In this document: piece after piece, positions 32,908 through 44,911 of the stretch
Numbering within the stretch: the first letter of the stretch is position 1
Layout of the letters: each line of letters starts with the position of its first letter
DNA from: Pocillopora verrucosa
Lineage: Eukaryota; Cnidaria; Anthozoa; Scleractinia; Pocilloporidae
Assembly (NCBI RefSeq): GCF_036669915.1
Contig: NC_089325.1
Coordinates: 10,298,731 to 10,362,730 of the forward strand
DNA length: 64,000 nucleotides
Reading direction: 5' to 3'
Translations under genes and position numbers: made by a program
The notes under the pieces: generated by a model
Seen by the model: the letters and a program-made list of their open reading frames with translations, nothing else
Databases searched by the model: none
What the model was told of the DNA's origin: nothing

Positions 32908-33297
32908 CATAGGCAACTAGACCGTTCATCATTTGGCTAAACTATTCATGTTTAGGGTGTTCTGTTTCATGAAGGGAAACTAAACTGTCTATATCTGGCT
33001 ATGCCATTCCTTTATTACCTAAGCTATCCTGCAGCCGACCCTTAGACTTGTTTTGTATTTGCTGACCTATTTGACATCCTTGTATTTTTGGTGGTGACGG
33101 CCACTCATACAACTAGACCGTTTACATTTGGCTAAACTATTCATGTTTAGGGTGTTCTGTTTCATGAAGGAAAACTAAACCGTCTATATTTGGCCACGCC
33201 ATTCCTTTAATAGCTACGCTACCCTGCAGCCGATCCTTAGACTAGCTTTGTATTTGTTGATCTATTTGACATCCTTGTATTTTTGGTGGTGACGGCC
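32908..33297 (+). repeat. Two-copy tandem duplication, 195-bp unit
   Basis: Both copies share GGCTAAACTATTCATGTTTA, GGGTGTTCTGTTTCATGAAG and TTGTATTTTTGGTGGTGACG. The period measured at the last motif (33081 versus 33276) is 195 bases. Confidence 0.8.
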
Positions 33298-33737
33298 GCC
33301 CATACGCTTTGCTAAATGGAAACGAAAAAGGCTATTACTCAGGCTAAGGTTTTGGCACAGCTGCGGCGATAAAGATAGCATGCTCATTTTTACAAAGAAA
33401 TAATGTCCGCGCAAAAGTTGCCATCGTTATTTTTGCACTGAAATGATTAACCTCTGCAACGGTAATGAACATGTTTTAAGCTATTAATAGGCCAAATCAG
33501 CATGGAAAAACAAAGACAAAATGGATCTAAAGTGGGGTCCGCTTCGTGAAGTGAGGATTACGATCATATAATAAAGCTACTCCATTCTGAGAACCACTGT
33601 CTGTGTTCTTGTCTAGCTTTGTCTATAACGATTCTCGGATAAGGATCGCGATCACCATTTTATGTCTCAAAAAGGGACTTGCTTTGATGATCAAGTTTTG
33701 TGATAAGAAAAGGTACACAGCAGTTAATGCGTTCACC

Positions 33738-34022
33738 ATGACTCCATTCGTACGCGCATCTTGTGTCAGAGAACTTGAGATGAGAATGTATCGAGGTCAT
33801 TTCCATTACTTCACCGGCCCTAAGAGCTATTACCCGAACAAAGCCATGGATTCCTCTCCTCCTCCCAAACCACCTGTGACGTTGATTGAAGACAGAGTAG
33901 CGAGAATGACCCTTGAAGAAACAGGAGACATGAGGGACTTTGCAACATCTCTAGGGAGAAGTGTCGGACAACATTCTTTCAGGGACAAAGAAGACACTGG
34001 CCATCTTCCTTATGCCTTGTAG
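33738..34022 (+). CDS. Small unidentified protein, 94 aa
   Basis: An ATG in good context (TTCACCATGA) opens 94 codons; the frame extends further upstream (from 33603) but that part is less protein-like. The product is mixed-charge with motifs RMYRGHFHYFTGPKSYYP, a proline run SPPPKPPV, and a polar C-terminus ending GHLPYAL. No signal peptide or membrane helix. The composition and aromatic/proline motifs look like a real small cytosolic or ciliary protein, but I do not recognise a family. It may be the last exon of a spliced gene, since an AG acceptor (ACACAG) precedes it at about 33720. Confidence 0.45.
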   Translation: MTPFVRASCVRELEMRMYRGHFHYFTGPKSYYPNKAMDSSPPPKPPVTLIEDRVARMTLEETGDMRDFATSLGRSVGQHSFRDKEDTGHLPYAL

Positions 34023-35532
34023 TTTTCGTTACAAGAACGTGAGCCCTCTTCCAATGTGGAAACAACCGCTTTGATAGAGGGCCAAAATGACGCACAATTT
34101 TTTCGGCTTTTACCTTTTCTCTGACGTTCTTTTGACGTTTTGAGCTGTTGTTGAAATGTTTTAGTTGATTTTGTAACCTGCTCGTAATTGTTACATCATT
34201 TCGAATTGCGTGACTTAGCCCATTTTTTCTGTCAAGATAGGCGTCATAGTTATTTTTTGTCGTCTTTTGACAGATTCTGCAAGTGCAGGTTTGGGCTCGA
34301 CCTCAAGCTTTTAAAAGCAGCCACTGATATTACATTTGGAGTTACATAGTTCCATCAAGAATATCAGAAAGAGAAAATGTATTTGATATCTTGTAATGAA
34401 CAGTTTTCCTTTAACTTTAGTATCAGCTTGAGGCAGTCGGAAAAGCTTTTAACGAGTGAGCTCAAACACAAGCATTATGCTTGTTAATCTTGTTAATAGA
34501 GACAAGTCTTTTATTTTTACTTTCAAAGTCCCACTTCATCATGTAAAAGCTCCATACAGATGTATTTTTCCTGTTGCCTGTTTTGTGGTTTTTCCAAATA
34601 TTATTCAGGTTATGTTTCTATAGATATGTCACCAATAACTGGAGCAAGAAAGGCATTTGTTCACGTACTGCATTCTTTTGGAAATTGATCTCCAAACACA
34701 CGTGTTCGAATATCTAATCACGAGTGTTTGGATCTGTTCTTTACCAGGTATCAAGGGGCATCTATGCGACCCAAATGAGGCTACACAATTGGTTAATTAC
34801 CTCGTGCAATACGAATGAGTTTGAGAAGGTTTTAGAGACTATTGGTCAAGTGCGTTTCAATATGGTAAATTCTAAACACCGATGCCGTTAGTGTTTGTTG
34901 ATTAAAATATATAGACCACATAGTATTGTTTTCACTTTTCACGAAAATCTTTCAGATGGAAAGTTGACAGAAATGAAACGAACATTTTTTTTCTTTTGAA
35001 ACCTAAAACCTTTGGTTACTTGTAACAAGATGAACCACAAATTTGCATAATTTTTGTTGCATAATTTGTTCACTAATGCGCGACTCGGCACCTCCACTTT
35101 TCCACTTCCCGTGAACTTGAAATTTGACTTGGAAAACCGACTCTCAAACAAACTTTCTTCCGAAAAATGATCTTCTTAATGCACTACTTTTGAATGAGAA
35201 GCAAACTGATGAAAGCTATGAAATTTTCATCCCCTCTAATAATATAGATATCTCCCCTGTCAGCTGCTAAGAAATACTCCGGCGGGAATATTTTTTTGGC
35301 GGCAAATTGGAGAATGAAGCGCTTTCACCGGCAGTTTCAACGCCTTTTTTTTTTTCTTAAAAATTTGTTTCTAAATTCTAAAATGTCTGTAATGCATGTT
35401 AATCATTCACGTGTTGCGGTAGACTTTTAAAAAAAAATTCTACAGTGGCAGCGCCGAGAGCAAAACAGCTTTTTTTTTTCTGCTCGCGAAAAATGTTTTC
35501 GGGCATGAAAAATTACTTTCGGGTTAGTAGAT
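34023..35532. other. Intergenic, no gene seen
   Basis: AT-rich, no conserved ORF. Ends at the left border of duplication unit 2. Confidence 0.5.
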
Positions 35533-35571
35533 ATACATCAAGTTTTATTTTTGGGGACGTACTGTCGATAG

Positions 35572-36211
35572 AGTTTCGCCAACCCGTGTTTGAGTGCAAC
35601 AGTGGCGGTTCTTGCTCCAAATCTTGTCAGAACAGAGTGGTTCAGAATGGACAACATCTTCAACTTCAAGTCTTTAAAACCAAACTCAAAGGATGGGACT
35701 TGAGGACTTTGGAAAACATGAAAAATTTTACTTTTGTGTGTGAATATGCTGGTGAACTTATTTCAATCAAAGAGGCTAAAACGCGTGCGCAGGAACTGAC
35801 TCATGAAACCGGAAATTACTTGATTGTTCTCAGAGAACACAGTTCGAATGACAACCAAATTCTAAGAACTCATGTTGATGCTCGTTTCCATGGTGGCACG
35901 TCAATCATTCATGCAACCCTAATCTGATAATGGTACCAGTGAGAGTTGATTCCATTGTTCCACAACTGGCTCTCTTTGCAGCCAGAAATATAGACATTGG
36001 AGAGGAACTCTCTGACTGTTCAGGAGAATTTGATCACTGGCACTCACATGAAATAAAAGTTGAACAGCATGAATTGAAATCTCTGCAAAAACGGGGCAAG
36101 GAGCGAAAAAGTTGTCAATGTGGTGCACTAAACTGCAGAGGCTATCTTCCCTTTGATTCTTCTCTGTATTCCTCTGAGAGCCACCTGCCAATCAGACCAC
36201 TGAATAGCTAA
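35572..36211 (+). pseudogene. SETMAR-like exon 3 duplicate, non-functional
   Basis: A copy of 19240-19892 without exons 1 and 2. A 10-base deletion at 35903/35904 (GTCACGGTTTATCAATC in the parent, GTCAATC here) removes the start of RFINHSCNPN and shifts the frame to a stop at 35925-35927. The catalytic FDY is also damaged: Phe is deleted and Tyr is Cys (near 36009-36020). Polyadenylation signal AATAAA is kept at 36243. The cofactor-binding and catalytic motifs are both lost. Confidence 0.9.
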
Positions 36212-36797
36212 CTGCAGGCAGGCACATGGGAAGATTGGAATCAATAAACCTCTACAGCTGGTAAGCTTCAGTCACCAAACTGGATAAGTCAATGAAGAAA
36301 GAATGGAGAAATTCTGTCAGACTGAGTGATGTACAAAAAAGATTAGTCGAGGTACTGTAAGTGACTATTGCCCTACTGATTGCAAATAAATCAAACATGT
36401 TACAAACTTTTTTTTTTCTTTGAAAAAGTTGAGAATTTATTTGAAAGCCAGGCTTCAAAAACTCCCGTAAAAGTAAACCTTTTTTTTCATAGAATGAATA
36501 TAACAACAAGTCACAGGGGGAGAATAATAATGAAAAAATATAGAGATGTCTTTTAATGCTGTACAAATAAGCCCATGATTATGTTGCAGAGAAGTTCATC
36601 TTATATCATTTCTGCAGCTCTACTACAAAGAACCAGGAACCAAAAATTAATTAATTGAGCTCAAGTACGCTGAAATGTTCTTGATGTGTTGTTTATTTAT
36701 TTATTTATTTATTTTTCAACGAAAGACAATCACTAAAACTCTGCTGGTATGGTTGGTTCTTATTTTCTCGAGTATAATTTTTGCTAGATATACAGTG

Positions 36798-36925
36798 CTG
36801 ATGACGTTTCAGACATTCTGTGATTGGGCCAGGAAACTCGCGCCAACCTCTCGACCAATCAGACGCAAAACCAAAACTAATCGCGCTTGCGTCTCTCGCG
36901 TTTCCCGCGCGTCAGGCATTTTTTT
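36798..36925 (-). repeat. CCAAT/GCG-rich element, unit 2 copy
   Basis: Duplicate of 20478-20610 with single-base differences. Confidence 0.5.
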
Positions 36926-37547
36926 TGTTTTTCCTTTGCGTTCTCCAGGGCTCCTTGTGGTAGTTTCTTTTTTCTGTTCGACTGTGGTGATCACTTTGAG
37001 TTAGTTTCACGACACCTAATGGAAATGCACTCTAACCAGTGAGCCTTTCACTTTGTGTCATTTTCTCCTTTCCATATATTCAGCCTTTTATCTGTGAGTG
37101 AAAAGAATTGAGAAAAAAAGAATAAGCTTAGCTCTACGATTTTCTTATTGAAGTACATGAACTTCTAAAATTCAGTGGGGTTAATTGTCAGTTAGAAACT
37201 TTCTGGAACTTGCGGGAGAAATGTTTATATTTCCTAAATCAAAAGTGATTTTTCGACTGAGGAAATAATCAGACAAGTTTTTTTCCGCGTATTTTGAAAC
37301 AGGATAGAAAGATTTTATTCATTTTCTTAGGAGCGAGGGACAGAAAACAACAGCAAAAAAGGGTTTGTCTCTCTGGAGAGAATTTAATCCCAGGCCTCTG
37401 GATCTCGTGAGCGTAATTTCGTGATTCGATGCTCCACAACTGAGCTTTATAGAATTCGATACTGAGTCAGGCTTTTACTTTGTATGTGGTAAGCTTTAAA
37501 ACAGCTTGATAAATCTGCAATTGCAACTCCATGCGGTCGACGAAGTC

Positions 37548-40500
37548 CTAGATTGTCTCATACTGGTTGTTAAAGCCATCAGCTTTGGCAATATCGACAA
37601 AGGAAGATGAGTTCTCCTTGAAAAGGCAGTACACTGAAAACACAAATTAAGGATTGTTCACAAGCTATAATTAGACGATATTTGATAGGGTAAAACTGCA
37701 ATTCAGCTCACCAGGCGACTCTGTTTTACAGAAGCCACAGGAATAGGGACACCACTTTTTCATGAACGACTTCCAATGTTGGCAATATCCATCGTAAGAT
37801 GCGAAATATTTACATCTGTTTTGATAGACATCAAGGCATTTACCTGGAAGAGAAATGACCCGTCAACTCTCTTTCTAATAAGAGGGCATTTTATTTCAGT
37901 GTCGTAAAATTAAAACCACAACTTATCCTTACGGCCAATCAGAACAAAGGAAAATATCGGAAGAAGCCAATGAGAACACGGAGTAAAAACAAGTAAACCG
38001 CCTGAAGCGCGGGAAAACGCGGTTGATGAAATGTCTAAGACCTAATTTTGATTGGTGGAGAGGGTGGAGCGTGTTTCTTGAGCCAATTAGAGAGCAAAGT
38101 TAAAATAAAACCAACGCTATCCAGGGTTACTCTGTATACTCAATTGAACAGAATATTTCATACAGGGGACAGCAAACATTGTAATTTCTGTTGGATCCGT
38201 CCCACTACGACTGTTTATTGTACAAATTAGCGAACAATATACAGACTAAATTTTGGTACATTATATATATATTTTTTTTTGCGGCAACGATGAGTCGGAT
38301 AGCTGAAAGAGAGGAGAGTTAGCTCGTGCAGTGTAGTTAAATCCTGTCGGACAGCATAAAAAAAAACGCTCTTACTCTCTGGTGATCTCTCCTTCTTCTT
38401 GTCTTTTGGTTTCTTATCCCCAGCCTTGCAGGGGTAACTCTTTAACAGCTGTTTTATGTCAATTTTGCTAAAATCATCCATATTCCCCAAGGATCTGGTA
38501 GGATCCGCTAAAGACTCCAGTGTGTTTTGGCCGTTTTTGCTGAAAGCTTGGTTGTCGTAGTGCATAAGACTGTCGAAGTCGTACGGTTCTCCGACACTGT
38601 CGAGTCGTTCAGGACCGTAACTTTCGAAATTCTTTTCGAATCCTTCGAGAAATGAAACCCACACATCATTAGAATTTAACAGATGGATGCTGACGCCATG
38701 GGAATCTGGACAAGCAACCTCTCTTGTGTCACAACGTATCCACTTGGTCTTTAAAATTCCAGTTAATACCCTTCCCTCCCCCCCCAGTCTTTTCATTAGG
38801 ATGCCCCCATAAATAACTAAGTAAATAATGCTTAAGGTGTCAGATGTCAGATTATTGCTGTATGTTAACCGTTTCACAGTCTATATTCCAGTTCTTTGCA
38901 TTGTCATTTCGTATTATTTTAGCTCTGAGAATTTGTAGTGAAGTCAAGGATAACCCTCCGGTTGATATTCATCAACGTCGTGATTGAAAATACATGGATA
39001 TAGAGAATAGAAGTTCTTTCTTGGTCAGTGGTAAGAGTGAAAGGGTTGATTCAACGTTGAACGGAGCTAGTAAACTGGGTCGAGTACATCAAGTCGAGGC
39101 TAACGCTAATTTTTTTTTCCCAAGGTGTACACTGTGACTTGGTGTAAAAACCATTAACATCGACAACAAAAATGCGTCAAAACAATAAGCTTGTCATTTC
39201 ACGTCATTCTTTCTGCGTTGTTTACCAGTAGCAAGCCTCGACATTCGTGCCCAACACCTACGTTTCCTGGAACGGCCCAAAACATATTAAACTTGGTTTA
39301 TTTACGAAAATACCTGGCTCAATGTTCCACCATAGAACCATGATATAGTCGTCCCTGTCAGTGCGAGAGTGTTCGTGAAAGAATCCCAGAGCATGCATGA
39401 TCTCGTGCAGGACTGTTCCCTTATATTCGCATCCTTCACCGACAGAGAGTCGCTGCTTTCCACCCTGACGGCCAATGGCTGAGAAGCAGCTAAAACGTGG
39501 AGAAATTGTACGAATTAGCTTAAGGAAAAACGCTCTGCGATTTCGTATCAAGGGGTCTGGGTTCGAGCCTAGGTGGCAGTCATTGTGTTAATTTTTCTAA
39601 GACTTGTAGCTTTGAGTCATAGCCCAGAATTATGTCAGTTGGGAAACTTTGATTTTGCAATTATTTGCCTCAAGAAGTCTGTAGAAATGTGTCTAACCCG
39701 TAACTTCCTTGGAATTCCAGATAGTCCTGTTCGTTGGTGTGAAGGACGAATTTTACACAAGTCCTTCTGTGGAACTCGCGTATAGCTACCTTAATTGCCT
39801 TGATAGCTTCTTTACCTGAAAAAAAAGCAGGTTAAAGGAAATTAGGACAACCTCGACTATTAGGCCGACTCTTCGGAGGCGCGGCCACTCAGTCTTCGTA
39901 GTTGACTGCCGCTATCTGACGCAGCATGACATAAAGACACTTACTTAGGCTAGAATCTAATTTGTATGGCACTACGCCATCCGGCCATCTTTTGATCTTG
40001 TTGCTAACAATGTCACGTCTGGTCCTTGAGTTGCCCGCATTCATAACACGTCTGAGAGGTTCGGTCACTAATATGTCACCTTCTATTATCTCTGAGTAGT
40101 GAGAAAAAAAAAAAAACAGGGTTTAGTATTTCACCGGTGAATTGTCTGAGGTCGGTGAGGCAGCGAAGCAAATACTCGCTTATGTTGCGCTAAAAACTTG
40201 ACTTCATGTCCCTCAAAATCTGTCCCTGACTTTTGAAGTCTTTTTCGATTTGGTTCATGAAATATGAGCAGATGCAGCTGGAGTCAATAAAACAATCAGA
40301 ATTATAGCATTGACATTCCGCCAGCGGCGTCAAACGCGGAAAACGCGTTCATTCAGAAGAATCTTATGTTTTCTTTTGCGTGTTGATTCTCTCACTCCTT
40401 TTAAGAATGTTTATCTTTTTAATTTTTTTTATATTTGTAACTCATCGTTGTTGTAAACTCCTTCATCAATTTCTCTTCGGATCTTGCTTTTTTGTTTTTC

Positions 40501-41548
40501 GAGGTGAACAATGGAAGATACAGTTTCTGAATTTAATCAGTACCCTCTGCTGATCAAATTGAAAAGTAATATCTTGTGTAAGACAAATTAGTCATTTCAG
40601 AACAAATGTCCAATATAAACATGTCTCTTGAAAATGCCGATATTGCCCACTGTTATTATACGGTTGTATCGAGCAGTAAAATTTTAGGCAATAGGAAGTT
40701 CTAGTTGTATATAGCTGAGACTGACATCCTTCAAAGTGAATGCGTGTGTTGAAAGGTCACCGCAATAAATGTCGAGAAGACACACAAGTTACTAATGACC
40801 AAGGGCTATCTTTCGGAAGTTTGGAGTCAGATTCCACACAAATCCATCAGAAACTAAGTGGTTTACGGGGGTGACAGATTAAAATTGGTCTCACTACTAA
40901 ATTTGACAGCGGAGTTGTTCAACACGCTAGAAGTACTTCCGAAAGAAAACCATACGCGAATGGCGTGATATGATGAGGTACTACATTAATTAGTGGCCTA
41001 AAAAAAAAAAAAACAAAAAAAACAAGAACTCCAGTGCATAACAAAACTATCGAGACTGATGAGTGATGTGTGGAACAAATTGAGATGTCTCGACTTTTAG
41101 TCATGAAGGCTTAAAAACGCAGCAAATATATGATGGTCGTTTTATTTTTTGCTGGTCATTCTCACTGAAAAAGTTGTTCTAATGTGCTATTTCGTTTACT
41201 CGATATCTTTGAAGAATATCTGCGGTGCTAAAAGAACTATGATGAATTAAAACTGCAGGCTTCTCACGTACTCATAGTTCAGTGATACCCTTGACGATTC
41301 ACTTGTAAGGAGTATAGTAAGTATGTAAATCCTTAACACCAAAATCGCATTAAAAGAAAGCAAAATTTCCTACCGAGTAAATTAGGAAGGCTAGACGTTG
41401 CTCAATATTACAAATGATGCATCATCTTACCATCTTCGCTCTTGAAATTTCGTTGACTCGGGGCAGCATGTGCTGTGTTCGGGAATTGTATCATTTCTGT
41501 TGTCAAAAGTGTGGCCAAAACGTAAATTATAAGAGTTTTCATCTTCAT
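37548..41548 (-). CDS. Secreted astacin-family zinc metalloprotease with ShK domain
   Basis: Seven exons on the minus strand: 41548-41431, 40091-39945, 39815-39698, 39489-39314, 38642-38376, 37843-37712, 37633-37548; 347 aa, all phases consistent. Residues 1-29 are a signal peptide. The propeptide contains EGDI (aspartate-switch FxGD type) and ends in RTRR (62-65). The mature domain starts near KRWPDGVVPY and has the zinc motif HEIMHALGFFHE (His156, Glu157, His160, His166) and Met-turn SLMHY (Met213, Tyr215). A Lys-rich linker (PKDKKKERS) leads to a six-Cys ShK module (about 278-316). Catalytic residues are all present. Cnidarian astacin-ShK proteins occur in development, digestion and nematocyst venom; which applies cannot be told from sequence. 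The splice choice at 39698 (donor GGGTTAG) is required by the downstream phase. Confidence 0.82.
37928..38110 (+). repeat. CCAAT/GCG-rich repeat, unit 2 copy
   Basis: Duplicate of 21607-21790, including GCGCGGGAAAACGCGG and the flanking CCAAT boxes. Confidence 0.5.
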
Positions 41549-44500
41549 GTTCCGATGCGTCTAAGTTTTCCCTGTTGTGAAAACAAAGATTGATACTTTA
41601 TTTATGGAACTGAGTTCACCGCAGATTTGCATATTAGATTGTCTACAGCAATAACTGATATCGCAATATTGCATACTTGCGTTGACAATAAACTACAAGT
41701 TGATAAGAGAGGGCTTTGTTGTGTAATGGAGGCCTCGCTTCAATACATTTATTTAACAACAAATCTCGTATTACACGGTTGAATACCAACGCTACTGCGT
41801 CCCGGTGAACTGATTAATTGACTCAATTGTTTATTAAGTTCGGGAATCTAATATTGTGCCGGCTTAAATCAGACGTAAAGTTTGGCGGTTCTCAATTAGA
41901 CGCCGTCGTCATTCATACCTGAGAGGTCAAGACTGACAGCGCGTGCTAGCGGCAACAATGATAGTTGACTTTCGGCAGCTGCCTGGCAACTGCAAGCATG
42001 TAAATGTACGAAAGTACACTGGAGAGTAAAAGAAAGCTCTTCAAGGTTCAATTTTACTTGAAATTAGATGTTGCGAACACCTTTAATAACCATATCTGAA
42101 TTACGTATCAAGTATGACTCATGTTTGTATTGTCGTATCGTGCCTGCTCTATGTCCTTTCTTAGAATGCAACCGGAATAGCGAATGCTACAAATCATATT
42201 TCACTGCAACGCATGAAGAGGAGCATTGAAATTTTCAAGACATTCGAATAGGAACCATCAAGTTGCTTGGGCATAATAATAATCTCGAGGATCACCTTCC
42301 TGTGTTTAGATTTGGAAATATGTTCACGTGCAATCAGCCTTACCAATTCTTTGGAGCTATCAGTCGCCTCTTGAAATTAATAATTGCCCCAGACCCTCTG
42401 CAATTAATTTTACTGATAGCTGCGTCTGATTCTTTTTTGTTTTTTCCACGTTTAAATCCAAGAACTACTCTTAACAGAGCGAGCTATAATGTCATTATTT
42501 CAACGTACCTTAAAGGGTTCTGTATAGTACTCTACGCTGAGCTTGTAATCAGTTTCCAAACTTCCGCCAGTCGCAAAGGCTATGAGTTGTTTGTTATATA
42601 TTTCAGACAGAAATAAGCCTAGGATATTGTCAGGCGGTGTGCTACAATAAACTACAAATAGGTTCCTTTTTTGTCTGTTTTAGAACATTTGCTGTCGGTT
42701 CAGTTCGCAGCCTTATTTGGTATTCTGAGGATTTCCTCGGGTCAGCGACAGTGGACGGAAATCCAAGTCTAAGAAGTTCTGCGTGAGCTTGCTTACTTAA
42801 CTTTTAGACCATTTTGATCTGAAAATCCGATTGGGTTAAGAATCCTTAACTCATCGAACGTAACGATCGCTGGTAGATAAAAACTGTTTATCCGTCTCGC
42901 ATTATAGCTCAGGCTTTGTTCAGTATCTAGACTATCTAGATTGTAAGGATAGAAAACCGCAGGCTGATGCAGGGTCATTCAGCGGTGTACCGGCTTTTCC
43001 GGTGACAACTCAGTGGGGGAGGTCATTATTGGCAAAAAAAGCAAGTGGCTTTTCTTCTCACTTTTCTTTGCTGAAGTGGCCAATTATGATGAGTTTACTC
43101 TCATGGGACTCTTTCAGCATAAGCAGTTGATTTTCAATTGTCGCTTTCGACCTAACGTGTGTTACTTACGGACAACTTGATAACTTTGACCCGAGTTGTA
43201 CAGCGCTGGTGGGAATATCCTTCCTGTGGTTTCATAAGCCGATCAGTACTTCATGAAAAGATTTTTCTCAGAATATGTTCTTGTGTATCGTCGGTAATGA
43301 CTGTAGGGGAAAGGAACGAAATGAAAGGTATCTTGCAAATGCCGTGGTAAAACCTGACCCACTGACCAATCCTAATATAGAGCCGAACGTCGCATTCAAA
43401 GATACCTAGATGTTTAACATCAAATTTATCTGGCACAACATTAGGCATGGAGCTTGCCTAGTGTTACGTATTTCAGTTCAAAATCATATGTCACAGTTTT
43501 CCGACTCGAAGTTGCTTGCAGAGCATAATTTTTTTAAAAACCTGCTGTCTGGCGTTCTCTTTACGGGGAGGAGCGATGGTGTGACAGGGTTTCAGTCCTT
43601 CCCGCCAACTCCGCTTCGTGATCGCGGTCCCTCAAAATGGCAACGACTCATCACAGGCTAAATTCTTCTCAGTACACGTCAGAAAGGTGACTGTAGTCGT
43701 CTGGTTAGAATTTTTACGAGTAATTACCGAAGAGATACCTTCATAGATGAAGCTTACTTAAGGCAAAAGTAAAAAGATATTAAGTTCATTTTGGTGACAG
43801 CGTTCTTTCGTTGTAGACATTTCTACAACACTGCTTCTTTTCCAACAAATAAACTTTGGAGACATGAGCTTCCATTGCTAAGAATCTTTGGTATACTCAT
43901 CAGTGAAACTCCAGAGACTTTGGGGTGGAAGCGGAAGTGTGAATCACTGATGAATCGTAACGGTAAATTTGAAGAAATTATGGATTTTCGCTCGGTGGTT
44001 AAAGCTTGGTAATTATGAAACACGAGATATGGTTAGAAAATGGATTATAAATATCACAAATAAAATCTAAGAATAATAAATGATTGGGCTAAAAAAAAGG
44101 CAAGCATCACGAATCTTGAAAGTCAAATGATTCCACTCCCGTCCCCGAAGACGATGTGGACATCGTACTCTTGGATCGCCAACAGATGTTTCGATAACAG
44201 CAAGATAACAGATTCATTTGTTAAACTGACAGCACAACTTTCCTCGCGCTATGGCAGACGACTCAAGGACTCTCTATATCACATCTGCACTTAGATTTTT
44301 CAAATTTTAAATGATGCAAGTCATGTGGTTATTGAAATTTCCTTTGCCTGCTTTCACACGCTGCTGTTCAAAAAGTATTTGCCACAAATGTTTATAGGTA
44401 TACTAGAAGTTTGGTTCTGTGAAGACATTTGTTTCTTTAAGTTGACGTCATCTCATAAGAAACACACTTGACATCATCTTTATGAACAGAAACTTTGCTC

Positions 44501-44702
44501 TCTTACACTGAGCCTGTTTCTTGGCTACAAATTACGCTTAAATTCTAAATCTACGACTGTAAAGAGACGACGCACTTCGAGGCTTTTAGCACCACATTAA
44601 TGCCATACCAGTGTGCTTTTTTTTGTCCCTATTTTTCACGATTAGCACCGATCATATATTTGCGAAAACTGAAGCTACGCAAAAACACGATAATTCTCTC
44701 AC
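41549..44702. other. Intergenic, upstream of the intact astacin
   Basis: Up to about 44110 this has no counterpart in unit 1 (deleted there). About 200 bases at 44131-44325 also have no counterpart. No gene is seen; open frames such as 42263-42616 lack protein-like features. The astacin promoter must lie near 41550-41900, without a clear TATA box. Confidence 0.5.
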
Positions 44703-44911
44703 CTCTGTGATGAATCTTTCTCTGCTAGCCGGAGGACTTAAATAATGCCTTCCCTGACTGTTTGATCTAGAAGTGGTATATGTCTTGATGTTCGTGGTAC
44801 TTTCTTGATCAGCAGATGGCGTGCGAACTTTGCAGGAAAAGCTTTTAGGTAATCTGACATATCCGCTTTAACAATTTCACTGCCTATCAAAGTGCCACTC
44901 ACAACTGACAT
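44703..44911 (-). pseudogene. Orphan exon, unit 2 copy, frameshifted
   Basis: Duplicate of 24162-24371 but 209 rather than 210 bases. One G of the run near 44867 is missing, so the frame breaks after about 17 codons. Confidence 0.5.

Larger units (their letters stand above)
30404..33737. other. Repeat-rich spacer between units 1 and 2
   Basis: Unique to this junction. It contains several foldback structures, a 60-bp minisatellite and a 195-bp tandem duplication (listed separately) but no convincing gene. The first part (30404-30980) is the upstream region of the membrane gene. Confidence 0.55.

Noticed and set aside
32371-32912. Repeat-protein genes on either strand over the minisatellite
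   Set aside because: Openness on both strands follows from a period divisible by three; no start context, signal or splice support.
42263-42616. 117-codon open frame upstream of the astacin
   Set aside because: No domain-like pattern, no counterpart in other units, composition like random AT-rich sequence.
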